This document shows, piece by piece, positions 49,091 to 57,138 of a DNA stretch of 64,000 nt (its first letter is position 1; each line of letters begins with the position of its first letter). This stretch comes from Anaerozeibacter quisquiliarum (lineage in GTDB: Bacteria; Bacillota; Clostridia; Christensenellales; Aristaeellaceae). The stretch lies in the NCBI GenBank assembly GCA_051162045.1, contig JBISDI010000007.1. One strand, given 5' to 3'. The notes beneath the pieces were generated by a model. The model was not told the origin of the DNA, did not search any database, and saw only the letters and a list, made by a program, of their open reading frames with translations. The translations under genes were made by a program, and so were the position numbers.

Positions 49091-50020
49091 TTAGAAGCCC
49101 GAGAACTCCGTGTAGTTGTCCGCGTTGATCTCAGAGCACAACAGCTGGACGTTCTCCTCGACGGTCTTGCCGGCCAAGTAGTCGACCGCGTTCTTGACGC
49201 AGGTCTTGCCCAGTTCCGCGGGCAGTTGCGCGGCGGTGGCCGTCAGGTAGCCCGATTTGATCAGCTCGAGGGCGTTCTTGGTGCCGTCGATGCTGGTGAC
49301 CTTGACGTCGCCTGGGGCGAAGCCGTTGGCCTGCAGCGCCGCGCAGATGCCGATGGCGAATACGTCGCCGGTGGTGAACACGCCCTTGAGGTCCGGCACG
49401 CTCTGGATCAGGTTCTCCATGATGGTCTGAGCTTCCTCGGTGGTGCCCTTCTGCACGATTTCTTCCTGCACGATCTCGATTCCGGGGTAGTCCTTTAGTT
49501 GGTCGTACAGCGCCTGCTTGCGCTGGTTGACCGCCTCGCTGCCGGTGGTGGTGATGGTGACGATCTTGCCTTCGCCGCCCATGGCTTTCACCAGCGCGCC
49601 GCCCGCGATTTCGCCGGCGCTGTAGTTATTGGCGGTGACGGTCGAGATCACACCGTCATGCTCGCCGGCGGGCGTGTCCATGACGAACACCGGGATATTC
49701 GCCTTCTTGCACTCGTCGATAGCCGGCAGGATGGAGTTGGAGTCGACGGGGATCAGGATGATGGCCTTGCAGCCCTGCGAGATCAGATCGTTGACCTGGT
49801 CGAGCTGCTTACCGGAGTCGAAACTCGCGTCGGTCACGATGACGGAACTTGCGCAATCGTACGCTTTGACGCCCTCTTCCACGCCCGCAATACAGGTCGC
49901 GTAGAACGAATTGGTCGCATTGGGCACTGCGACACCGTACTTGCCCTCTTCCGCAGACGCGACGCTGAACAGGGACAGGACCAGAACCAGGGATAGGATC
50001 GCCGATAGGATCTTCTTCAT
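49091..50020 (-). CDS. Ribose-type sugar-binding protein
   Basis: 309 residues, periplasmic-binding-protein-like 4 family. The signal peptide (KKILSAILSLVLVLSLFSVA, cut near ASA-EEG) lacks a lipobox cysteine. YGVAVPNATNSFYATCIAGV, DLISQGCKAIILIPVDSNSI and the hinge FTTGDVFAIGICAALQANG, VKVTSIDGTKNALELIKSGY are conserved. ATG at 50018-50020, AAAGGAGGG upstream. First gene of operon 3. Confidence 0.93.
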   Translation of the reverse strand: MKKILSAILSLVLVLSLFSVASAEEGKYGVAVPNATNSFYATCIAGVEEGVKAYDCASSVIVTDASFDSGKQLDQVNDLISQGCKAIILIPVDSNSILPAIDECKKANIPVFVMDTPAGEHDGVISTVTANNYSAGEIAGGALVKAMGGEGKIVTITTTGSEAVNQRKQALYDQLKDYPGIEIVQEEIVQKGTTEEAQTIMENLIQSVPDLKGVFTTGDVFAIGICAALQANGFAPGDVKVTSIDGTKNALELIKSGYLTATAAQLPAELGKTCVKNAVDYLAGKTVEENVQLLCSEINADNYTEFSGF

Positions 50021-50091
50021 CTTCCAGAACCCTCCTTTATATAATCTGCACCAATTCGAACGCGCAAACCGTCCGATTGGACTGCTCCATG

Positions 50092-50120
50092 ATAGTATCA
50101 CACAATTCCATACAAAGCAA
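50092..50120 (-). promoter_or_regulatory. Possible promoter of operon 3
   Basis: Reading leftward: TTGCTT (50115-50120), a 17-base spacer, TACTAT (50092-50097). Both hexamers are imperfect. Its -35 overlaps the tandem ATACAA repeats, which may be an operator. Confidence 0.4.
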
Positions 50121-50139
50121 TACAATATAATACAAATAT
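50110..50139. repeat. Three tandem ATACAA repeats with 10-bp period
   Basis: ATACAAAGCA, ATACAATATA and ATACAAATAT follow each other without gaps, enclosed by CCATA (50108-50112) and TATGG (50137-50141). The helical-turn period and position between operon 3 and fliD suggest a protein-binding array. Confidence 0.6.
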
Positions 50140-50266
50140 GGAAATTTTACGCCTGCCGCCGTTCTGTAAAGTTTTCTTCCAGCATTACACTTTGCCCGAA
50201 TCTATACGATATAGGTCATATAAGGACCGATACTTCACGCCTACGACGAGCGGGAGGAGATCAACC

Positions 50267-52195
50267 ATGATGAATACGATTCGTTCCAAACTGCGGCTTA
50301 CCGGCATGGCGTCGGGCCTTGATACCGAGAGCATCGTCAAGGATTTGATGATGGCCAGCAAGACAAAGCTCCAATCCGCCCAGAAGCAGAAGACCTTGCT
50401 TGAGTGGAAGCGCGAGGGCTATCGGGGCATCATGAGCAAGCTCACCTCCTTCCAGAGCAAGTACTTCGGCAGCGCGACGAACAGCGGCCTGTCGCTCGGG
50501 ATCGGGGATTCGTTGCGCAAGCTAAGCGCCACCTATTCCTCGTCCTTGGTGTCGGTCACGCCTTCGGCGAACTCGACGGCGGGTACGATCGAGATCGAGA
50601 AGATCGAAAGCCTGGCCACCAGCGCCGTGGTCAGCAGCGTGTTCGACGGCGTGTCCGCCAACCCCATGTTCTTGGTGGACGAAAGCAAGCTGAGCGAAGC
50701 GTCGATGGCCGGCAAGCAGGTGCTGGTCACGCTCAACGGTGTGCAAAAGGCGGTCATCTTCCCGCCCGACGGTACCTATGATACGACGGCCGGGGTGGCC
50801 GCCGTGCTGCAAAGTCAGCTGGATTCCCTATTCGGCGGCGGGAAAATTACAGTGTCGGGCGAAACGAGCGGTCAGATCCAGCTGTCCAGCTCCAACTCCA
50901 CACTGCAGATCAGCATACCCCCGGATCCTGAAAGTGTGTCCGAGGCGCTGAGCATCGGCAACGCGTCGAACCGCATCAACCGCAGCGTCGCGCTCAGCGA
51001 CGCCGGGCTTGCGGGCGCTAAGATCAACCCGGAGGACGAGATCGAATTCACCGTCAACGGCAAGAGCTTCAAGTTCACCGGCGCGAACACCATGAACGAA
51101 ATCATGAACGCCGTCAATTCCAGCGACGCCGGGGTCAAGATGACCTATTCCGAACTGAGCGGCCGTTTCACGATGACCTCCGCGGAGACCGGATCAAGCT
51201 CAAAAATCACCCTCACCGGCGAACTGATGGGCAGGCTCTTTGACACCACCAGCGAAAACGCCGTCAAGATGAACCAGGGCACCGACGCCGTGGTGTACCT
51301 GAAGACGCCCAACGGCTTCGGGCCCACCAAGTACACGCGCTCCACCAACACCTTCGACGTGGACGGTACGCAGCTTACCCTGCTCGGCACGACGCCCAAC
51401 CTCTGGGAGGGCAAGATCGAAATCAAGCTCGGCTACAAAGCCGACGACGTGGTGGAGAAGGTCAAGGCCTTTGTCAAGGACTACAACGAACTGCTGTCCA
51501 CGATAACCGGCAAGCTCAACGAGGAGCGCAACAAGGACTACCTGCCGCTCGTCGACGAGGAGCGCAAGGAGATATCGGACAAAGAGGCCGAGATGTGGAC
51601 CGAGAAGGCCAAGAGCGGCATTCTTTCGGGCGATTCCACGCTGTCGGCGATCGCTTCGGAACTGCGCAGCGCGATGAGCGCCATGGTCAATGAGCTGGGT
51701 GGCGAAGGGGGCGTGGGCATCCTCGCGCAACTGGGCATCTCGACCGGCCATTACACCGAGCGCGGTCTGCTCCACCTGGACGAGACCAAGCTGCGCGCGG
51801 CGGTCGAAAGCGACCCCGACAAGGTGATGGACATCCTCACGCAAAAGAGCTCGGTCAGCTACTCGGTCTTTGCGACGGCCGAGCAGAAGCAGCAGCGCTA
51901 CGCCGAGTCGGGCGTATTGTGGCGGCTGTCGGACATCGTATCCAACCACCTGAGCACCTACGGCAAAAAGGGCGCGCTGATTGAGTTGGTGGGCCGCCCC
52001 GGCGACGACAAGGCCTCCACCAGCCAGTACGGCGAGCGCATCCAGACCGCATCCCGCAAGATCGCCGATCTGGAGAAGAAGATGGTGATCGAGGAGGATC
52101 GCTACTGGAAGCGGTTCACCGCAATGGAAAAGGCGATGTCCACGCTCAGTTCGCAGAGCAACTGGATCGCCAACATGCTGGGCGGCAGCAAATAA
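50267..52195 (+). CDS. fliD: Flagellar hook-associated protein 2 (filament cap)
   Basis: 642 residues. FliD caps the growing flagellum and promotes flagellin folding. The N-terminal FliD_N region is clear (LRLTGMASGLDTESIVKDLM), with a long helix after it. Central beta-rich domains follow, then the C-terminal FliD_C region (KAFVKDYNELLSTITGKLNE, then GISTGHYTERGLLHLDETKL) and the final coiled coil (EEDRYWKRFTAMEKAMSTLS). ATG at 50267, nine bases after GGAGG. It opens the fliD-fliS-flgN-motA-motB operon. Confidence 0.95.
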   Translation: MMNTIRSKLRLTGMASGLDTESIVKDLMMASKTKLQSAQKQKTLLEWKREGYRGIMSKLTSFQSKYFGSATNSGLSLGIGDSLRKLSATYSSSLVSVTPSANSTAGTIEIEKIESLATSAVVSSVFDGVSANPMFLVDESKLSEASMAGKQVLVTLNGVQKAVIFPPDGTYDTTAGVAAVLQSQLDSLFGGGKITVSGETSGQIQLSSSNSTLQISIPPDPESVSEALSIGNASNRINRSVALSDAGLAGAKINPEDEIEFTVNGKSFKFTGANTMNEIMNAVNSSDAGVKMTYSELSGRFTMTSAETGSSSKITLTGELMGRLFDTTSENAVKMNQGTDAVVYLKTPNGFGPTKYTRSTNTFDVDGTQLTLLGTTPNLWEGKIEIKLGYKADDVVEKVKAFVKDYNELLSTITGKLNEERNKDYLPLVDEERKEISDKEAEMWTEKAKSGILSGDSTLSAIASELRSAMSAMVNELGGEGGVGILAQLGISTGHYTERGLLHLDETKLRAAVESDPDKVMDILTQKSSVSYSVFATAEQKQQRYAESGVLWRLSDIVSNHLSTYGKKGALIELVGRPGDDKASTSQYGERIQTASRKIADLEKKMVIEEDRYWKRFTAMEKAMSTLSSQSNWIANMLGGSK

Positions 52196-52222
52196 GCAGA
52201 CGGCAGGGAGTGGAGCAATCAC

Positions 52223-52612
52223 ATGACGCTGGCAAACCAATACGCGCGCTACAAGGCTCAATCGGTCGCGGCTTCCACGCCGGGCGAGCAGATCGTCATG
52301 CTGTTCGAGCATGCGGCCGTAAAGCTTGCAAAGGCCGCGCAGTGCATCGAAAACAAGGATGTCCCGGGCGCGCACAACGCCATCATTCACGCACAGAACA
52401 TCTACCAGTACCTGTCGGACTGCCTGGACATGCGCTACGAAATCTCCGAGAGCCTCTTCAGCCTGTACCAGTACGCAATCGACCAGTTGACGACCGCCAA
52501 CATCAAGAAGGACGCCGACATCGTGCGGCGCATCCTCAAGATGACGCGGGAGTACAAGGAAGTCTGGCAGAAGGCCGACCTGAAAACGCGCACGGAACGG
52601 GCGGCGAGGTGA
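52223..52612 (+). CDS. fliS: Flagellin export chaperone FliS
   Basis: 129 residues, the normal length. FliS binds the flagellin C-terminus in the cytoplasm and delivers it to the export gate. NQYARYKAQSVAASTPGEQI, VMLFEHAAVKLAKAAQCIEN and the following NAIIHAQNIYQYLSDCLDM are the family helices. It starts 27 bases after fliD, with GGCAGGGAGTGGAG upstream. Confidence 0.95.
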   Translation: MTLANQYARYKAQSVAASTPGEQIVMLFEHAAVKLAKAAQCIENKDVPGAHNAIIHAQNIYQYLSDCLDMRYEISESLFSLYQYAIDQLTTANIKKDADIVRRILKMTREYKEVWQKADLKTRTERAAR

Positions 52613-52617
52613 GCGGC

Positions 52618-53094
52618 ATGGAACCACTGAAGGCCCTCGAGGCGCTGTCCCATGAGCGCTTGACCCAGACCAGGCGGCTGGCCGCGCTGTCAGCCGAGGC
52701 GCTTGGGCATCTGGATGAAGAAAATTCCGAGGCCTTTGCCGACAATATCGAGGCCGGGAACGCGGTGATCGCTCAGATCGATCGGCTGTCCGCGGCCATG
52801 GAGGAGGGCGTCGGGCGGCTCAACGGCAAGGACGCGGCCATCGTTCGGGCGTTGCTTCAATCGGGGGAGGCGGATATCCGCTGCCCCGATTGGTGTGCGC
52901 AGCTTTTGTCCGACCACATCGCCCTTGTGCGGCTGCTGCGCGATTGCCAGAGCCTGAATGCCCGGATGGAGTCCGGCGCGCGGGTCATCAGCGAGAATGC
53001 ACAGCATCATTTGAACGGCATCCGCATGAACCGCAAAATCGTAAAGCGCTATGCCGCGCCGGGGCCGACATCGGGCACGCGCATCAACGTATAA
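52618..53094 (+). CDS. FlgN-like flagellar chaperone candidate
   Basis: 158 residues, nearly all helical. A long amphipathic helix pair (ALEALSHERLTQTRRLAALS, then AIDRLSAAMEEG-type segment) and a C-terminal NARMESGARVISENAQHHLN region resemble FlgN or FliT-type chaperones, which follow fliS in many Clostridia. Sequence signals in this family are weak, so I rely partly on position. The ATG at 52618 follows GAGGTGA, which overlaps the fliS stop region. Confidence 0.65.
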   Translation: MEPLKALEALSHERLTQTRRLAALSAEALGHLDEENSEAFADNIEAGNAVIAQIDRLSAAMEEGVGRLNGKDAAIVRALLQSGEADIRCPDWCAQLLSDHIALVRLLRDCQSLNARMESGARVISENAQHHLNGIRMNRKIVKRYAAPGPTSGTRINV

Positions 53095-53119
53095 ATCGCA
53101 TTGAAATCGGAGGTCGGAT

Positions 53120-53941
53120 ATGGATATATCCAGCATACTGGGATTTATCGTCGGCTTCGGCAGCATCGGCCTCGGCTACATGATGGATGGCGGCAATCTA
53201 ATCGCGCTTTGGATGCTCAGCGCCTTCGTCATCACGGTGGGCGGTTCCATCGGCGCCCTGTTTGTCTCCTGCAATCCGCGAGACTTAATCAGGTTGCCCG
53301 GTATGATGTTGGAGGTTTTTTTTAAGCCTAAATCCGCCATCCCCGCCACGATCGAATACCTCGTGCTACTGGCCACCAAGGCCCGCCAAGGCGGTCTGCT
53401 GAGCCTGGAAAAGGAGATCGACGCCTCCGGGGTCGCGGTCGATCCCTTCATCAAGCGCGGAGTGCTGATGGTGGTGGACGGCACCGACCCCGAGAAGATC
53501 AGTGATGTCCTGAACAACGACATCTACATCTACGAGACCGACCGCACGACCGCCATCTCCATGTTTGACTCGTTTGCCGCGTTTGCGCCGGCGTTCGGCA
53601 TGGTGGGCACCATCGTCGGCCTGATCATGACGCTGCAGGCCGGCATGGAGTCGCCGGATATGGTGACCAAGGCCATCGGCGTGGCGTTCATTACCACGCT
53701 GTACGGCGTGTTGCTGGCAAACTCATTCTTTATCCCCGCCGCCACCAAACTGCGCGCCCGCATGACGATGTACCGCCTGGAAAAGGAAATGATCATCGAA
53801 GCCGTATGCGCCATAAGAAACGGCATCAACCCTCGCATGCTGAAGGAGCAACTATCCTCCTACTACATCCTGGGTTCCAAGAAACAGCAGCAACAACAAG
53901 AGAAGCCTCTGCGCGGCGTAAAGGGCAGCAAGGCGGCATGA
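53120..53941 (+). CDS. motA: Flagellar stator protein MotA
   Basis: 273 residues with four membrane helices. MotA surrounds a MotB dimer and conducts protons or sodium ions. ILGFIVGFGSIGLGYMMDGG and FVITVGGSIGALFVSCNP form helices 1-2, a cytoplasmic domain with charged residues follows, and GMVGTIVGLIMTLQAG and FITTLYGVLLANSFFIPAA form helices 3-4. The Pro in NP(RD) and the Pro region before helix 3 (AFAPAFGMVGT) are conserved. The C-terminal tail has a run of Gln. ATG at 53120 follows GGAGG. Confidence 0.95.
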   Translation: MDISSILGFIVGFGSIGLGYMMDGGNLIALWMLSAFVITVGGSIGALFVSCNPRDLIRLPGMMLEVFFKPKSAIPATIEYLVLLATKARQGGLLSLEKEIDASGVAVDPFIKRGVLMVVDGTDPEKISDVLNNDIYIYETDRTTAISMFDSFAAFAPAFGMVGTIVGLIMTLQAGMESPDMVTKAIGVAFITTLYGVLLANSFFIPAATKLRARMTMYRLEKEMIIEAVCAIRNGINPRMLKEQLSSYYILGSKKQQQQQEKPLRGVKGSKAA

Positions 53942-53968
53942 TGATAGCACGATGGGGGTTGACGCGCG

Positions 53969-54979
53969 TTGGCTAAGAAAACCGCGCCTGAAATCAAGAT
54001 CGACAGCGGTCGGTGGCTGCTTACCTATGCCGACCTGATGAATAACTTGCTGGTGTTCTTCATCATGCTCTATGTCATGAGCATCGCCGACCTGAGCAAG
54101 TTCCAAAAAATGATGGCCAGCTTTCAAACCACCTTCGGCACCGCCACCAAGGTGGAGGAAGTACAAACGGGCAACTTCACGATCGACCAGCTGACCTTGG
54201 ACGAGATCGACGCGCTGATCGCCCGAGGCCAGCCGCCCTCGGTGAACGAGAAGTCCGGCGGCGGCCGCAAGGACGCCAAGGACATGGGCCGGGACGAGGC
54301 GGACGAGGGCAAGGGGGTTACGGACGACGACAAGGCCGGTGCCGCGCCCACGCCGACGGGATCCGACGACATGACCGCGCTCGATGAGGGCCCGGACGAG
54401 TACGACGAGTTGGTGCAGCGCATTTCCGACCGGCTCCGAACCTACGGATATGACAAGGCGGTCGCCATCGAAAAGACCGGCGACGAGATCTTTCTGATGT
54501 TCCGCGAGGGCGTGTTCTTCCTGCCCGACCAACCGGTGCTCAAGGAAGAGGCCTACCCGATCCTCGGCCACATCGCCGAAATCCTTCTGGAGTCCTATTC
54601 CCTGATCGGCAGCATCGACATCAGCGGCCACACGGCCAAGATCGCGCGCGACATGCCGACCAAGGAAAACCTGTTTTCATGGGAGCTGTCGACCAACCGG
54701 GCGCTGACGGTGCTGAAATATCTGGTGCGGGATTGCGACATGCCGCAGGAGAAGCTGTCGGTCTCGGGCTACTCGTGCAACCGGCTGTACATCGAGGGCG
54801 ACACCGAAGAATACCTGGCGCAAAACCGGCGCGTTGAGATTCGGCTGACCAAGGCATCAAAGCTCGCCAAGGCCGCGCGACCCGCCGCCGGGCACGCGCA
54901 GCCCGCCGCTCCCCGTCCCGTCAGAACCCCGCATCCATCCAAGGCCCCGAAACCCGAAGCGCCGCTCCCCCGCAGTTGA
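53969..54979 (+). CDS. motB: Flagellar stator protein MotB
   Basis: 336 residues. One membrane helix with the ion-binding Asp22 in WLLTYADLMNNLLVFFIMLY. A long charged linker (residues about 85-150, rich in Asp, Lys and Gly) precedes the OmpA-like peptidoglycan-binding domain (IDISGHTAKIARDMPTKENL, SWELSTNRALTVLKYLV, AQNRRVEIRLTK). The last 35 residues are Pro/Ala-rich. The start is TTG at 53969, since the sequence MAKK... is normal for the family and no ATG is available. GATGGGGG lies upstream. motAB form the stator; the linker is longer than usual. Confidence 0.93.
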   Translation: MAKKTAPEIKIDSGRWLLTYADLMNNLLVFFIMLYVMSIADLSKFQKMMASFQTTFGTATKVEEVQTGNFTIDQLTLDEIDALIARGQPPSVNEKSGGGRKDAKDMGRDEADEGKGVTDDDKAGAAPTPTGSDDMTALDEGPDEYDELVQRISDRLRTYGYDKAVAIEKTGDEIFLMFREGVFFLPDQPVLKEEAYPILGHIAEILLESYSLIGSIDISGHTAKIARDMPTKENLFSWELSTNRALTVLKYLVRDCDMPQEKLSVSGYSCNRLYIEGDTEEYLAQNRRVEIRLTKASKLAKAARPAAGHAQPAAPRPVRTPHPSKAPKPEAPLPRS

Positions 54980-54993
54980 CCCCCTACAGACCA

Positions 54994-55021
54994 TCGCCCG
55001 GCCGTTCATGGCCGGGCGTTT
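54994..55021 (+). terminator. Terminator of the flagellar operon
   Basis: CGCCCGGCC, loop GTTCAT, GGCCGGGCG, then TTTTCCC: a nine-pair perfect stem with a short U-run, 14 bases after the motB stop. The 250 bases that follow hold no gene I can support. Confidence 0.85.
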
Positions 55022-55273
55022 TCCCGCTTGGTTTTGGATTGGATTTGGCCGATTCTTCGGTCTTGGGGAGGGCAGTGTGCTCGCGATCTGGAAGGGGATG
55101 ATCCCGCTGATGTTCGCGGGCCGTTCCCCGCGTGAGCCTCGCGGCGATCTCGGGCTCGTTTTGGGCACGCTGCCGACATGCGCGATGGCGGATCGCTGCC
55201 CTGCATCGCGCCGCTGATCGGCTGTTTCGGGCCGGTGACGGCCGCGCCGTTCACAGCCGTGATGGCCGTGTAA

Positions 55274-56158
55274 TCATGGTGCGGCGTGGATCAGCAACTG
55301 CCCCATAGGCCGCTCGGCGTCCTCGAGCGCGGCTCTGAGCAATTGCTCCTCCTCCAGCACGCCCGCGAAGCGCATCTCCTGATCGTACACCGCCACCCGA
55401 TGCAGCGCGCGCGGGCTGAACCGGGCGATCGCCTGTCGGATCGGCGCTTCGGCGCTGGCGGCCAGCCACTTGACCGCCAGCGCGCCCTCGTCGGCCAGCT
55501 CGCCCTGCCGGTCGACCAGGCTCAGCAAACTGCCGCCCGCCGCGGCCAGCCGTTCGCGCGCGCCCGCCGCGACCACAAATGCGGCGCACAGCACCAGCGA
55601 CAGGTTGAGCCGCCCGAACAGGCACGCCCCCGCCGCCGCCAACGCCGCCAACAGCCCCGCGAGCACCTTTCCCATCATGACGCCCACGCGCGCGGCGCGC
55701 GCCTGGCCCATGCGCAGCCCGAGCAGCCCGCACAGTACCCGACCGCCGTCCAGCGGCAGCGCGGGCAGCATGTTGAACAGCAAGAGCCCCGCGTTCGCCC
55801 GCACAAAGGGCGCGGCGGCCTCGGGCATCAGCCAATTGAGGTTCACCGCCCCCAGCGCCGCGCCCATACACAGCGCGCTGGCCGCGGGCCCCGCCAACGC
55901 GACCAGCGCCATCTGCCCGGCGCGCAGCGCCCAGGCGTTCTCGAGCCGCGCCGCTCCGCCGAAGGGCATCAGCTCAAGCTCCGCCACCCTGACGCCCAGC
56001 GCGCGCGCCAAGAGCACATGCCCAAGTTCGTGCAGCACAAGCGCCGTCATCAGCGCGCCCACCTCGGCGATGCCCTCCGCCAGCGCCGCCAGCGCCAGCA
56101 TGACCGGCAAGGCCGGGTGAACGCGTACGCGCAGCCCCCACAGCGTGAAGGCGATCAT
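55274..56158 (-). CDS. spoIVFB: Site-2-type membrane metalloprotease, SpoIVFB-like
   Basis: 294 residues. M50 family: the zinc motif HELGH lies in ALVLHELGHVLLARALGV (about residues 42-46), and the second motif is NMLPALPLDGGRVLCGL. Five to six hydrophobic segments precede a cytoplasmic CBS-like tail (RALHRVAVYDQEMRFAGVLE). SpoIVFB cleaves pro-sigma K during sporulation. The companion upstream gene and arrangement match spoIVFA-spoIVFB. ATG at 56156-56158 overlaps its stop by four bases (ATGA). Confidence 0.9.
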   Translation of the reverse strand: MIAFTLWGLRVRVHPALPVMLALAALAEGIAEVGALMTALVLHELGHVLLARALGVRVAELELMPFGGAARLENAWALRAGQMALVALAGPAASALCMGAALGAVNLNWLMPEAAAPFVRANAGLLLFNMLPALPLDGGRVLCGLLGLRMGQARAARVGVMMGKVLAGLLAALAAAGACLFGRLNLSLVLCAAFVVAAGARERLAAAGGSLLSLVDRQGELADEGALAVKWLAASAEAPIRQAIARFSPRALHRVAVYDQEMRFAGVLEEEQLLRAALEDAERPMGQLLIHAAP

Positions 56159-56955
56159 GCGCCCCGGAGCCGCGCGGTCGGATCGGCGGACGCGCCGGAC
56201 ACGCGCAGCTCGAAGTACATGCGCGCGTCGCCCAAATCCTGGGTGACGCCGATTTGAGCGCCGCGCTCCACCGTCTGGCCGGCCTTGACGATCACCTTGC
56301 CGAGATAGGCGTACACCGTCTGCTCGCCCGCCTCATGGTCGATCATCAGCGTCCACTCGCCGCCCGCGTTTTCCGACACCGCCGCCACTCGGCCCGCCGC
56401 GGCGGCGTACACCGGCTGTTCGCCGCTCACCTGGTATAGAAGCCATGGCTGGCCGGCGTCATAGCCGTGGGTGAGCGCGCCCGCAACCGGCCGCGCCAGC
56501 GCGTCGTGCGCGCCCATGTTCCAAAATACCAGCGCCGCGTCGGGCATCCAGTCGCGCACGAAGTTGAGCTTGCCCAGCGTGTCGTCGAGGTTCACGCGCA
56601 TGGTCATGGCGCTCGACACGGTTTGGGCCACCTGCCGCGTCCAGGGCGCGTCCACCTTGCCCAACGCGGTGATGCCGAGCAGCAACGCGCAGGCGATCGC
56701 CGTGTTGGTCAGCAGCCGTTCGCCCGCGGTGCGCTGCGGTCGCACGCGCGCAAGTTCGGGCCTAAGCTGCCGGCCCTTCGGCCTCGCCGATTTTAGGGCC
56801 TTGGGCGCGCGCTCCCACGGCCGCCAGCGGTCCTTGCTCAGCGGGTGCTTAAGCACGCGCCACTTGATGCGCTCGGTTGGCCGCTCTCCCTTAAATTCCT
56901 CGGCGCCGGGCGCGATCCCTGTGTGAATGACGAGCCTGCTTTTATCCCGTTGCAC
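56155..56955 (-). CDS. spoIVFA: SpoIVFA-like protein with degenerate M23/LytM domain
   Basis: About 266 residues. A basic N-terminal cytoplasmic tail, one membrane helix (LTNTAIACALLLGITAL, residues about 84-100), then a C-terminal M23 (LytM) domain. The metal ligands are lost: AGALTHGYDAGQPW, AYLGKVIVKAGQTV in place of HLS, and MYFELRV in place of HFE, so it is a structural, non-enzymatic LytM fold, as expected for SpoIVFA, which tethers and inhibits SpoIVFB. I chose the GTG at 56953-56955 because GGAGG lies seven bases upstream; an ATG two codons earlier is almost adjacent to it. Confidence 0.8.
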   Translation of the reverse strand: MQRDKSRLVIHTGIAPGAEEFKGERPTERIKWRVLKHPLSKDRWRPWERAPKALKSARPKGRQLRPELARVRPQRTAGERLLTNTAIACALLLGITALGKVDAPWTRQVAQTVSSAMTMRVNLDDTLGKLNFVRDWMPDAALVFWNMGAHDALARPVAGALTHGYDAGQPWLLYQVSGEQPVYAAAAGRVAAVSENAGGEWTLMIDHEAGEQTVYAYLGKVIVKAGQTVERGAQIGVTQDLGDARMYFELRVSGASADPTARLRGA

Positions 56956-56978
56956 GGCCATCCCTCCTTGTCCTTTCG

Positions 56979-57007
56979 ATTATATGAAAGGAGCCTGTGC
57001 GCAATGC
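56979..57007 (-). promoter_or_regulatory. Sigma-E-like promoter of spoIVFAB
   Basis: Reading leftward: GCATTG (57002-57007), a 15-base spacer, CATATAAT (56979-56986). Sigma-E promoters have a GMATA-like -35 and a CATACAAT-like -10 about 14 bases apart, and spoIVF of Bacillus subtilis is sigma-E dependent. The sigma-A alternative would have only a 14-base spacer from TTGCGC. Confidence 0.6.
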
Positions 57008-57138
57008 GCGCCGATCAGGCTCGATCAGCCGCAGAATATTTACATGAATTTATCGTTATGTGCAACAAAAGCGCCCAACATACGCCGCCGTTTGGCGCTA
57101 ATATAATGTGTAATTGTACGGATGCAAAAAGGGGCTTG

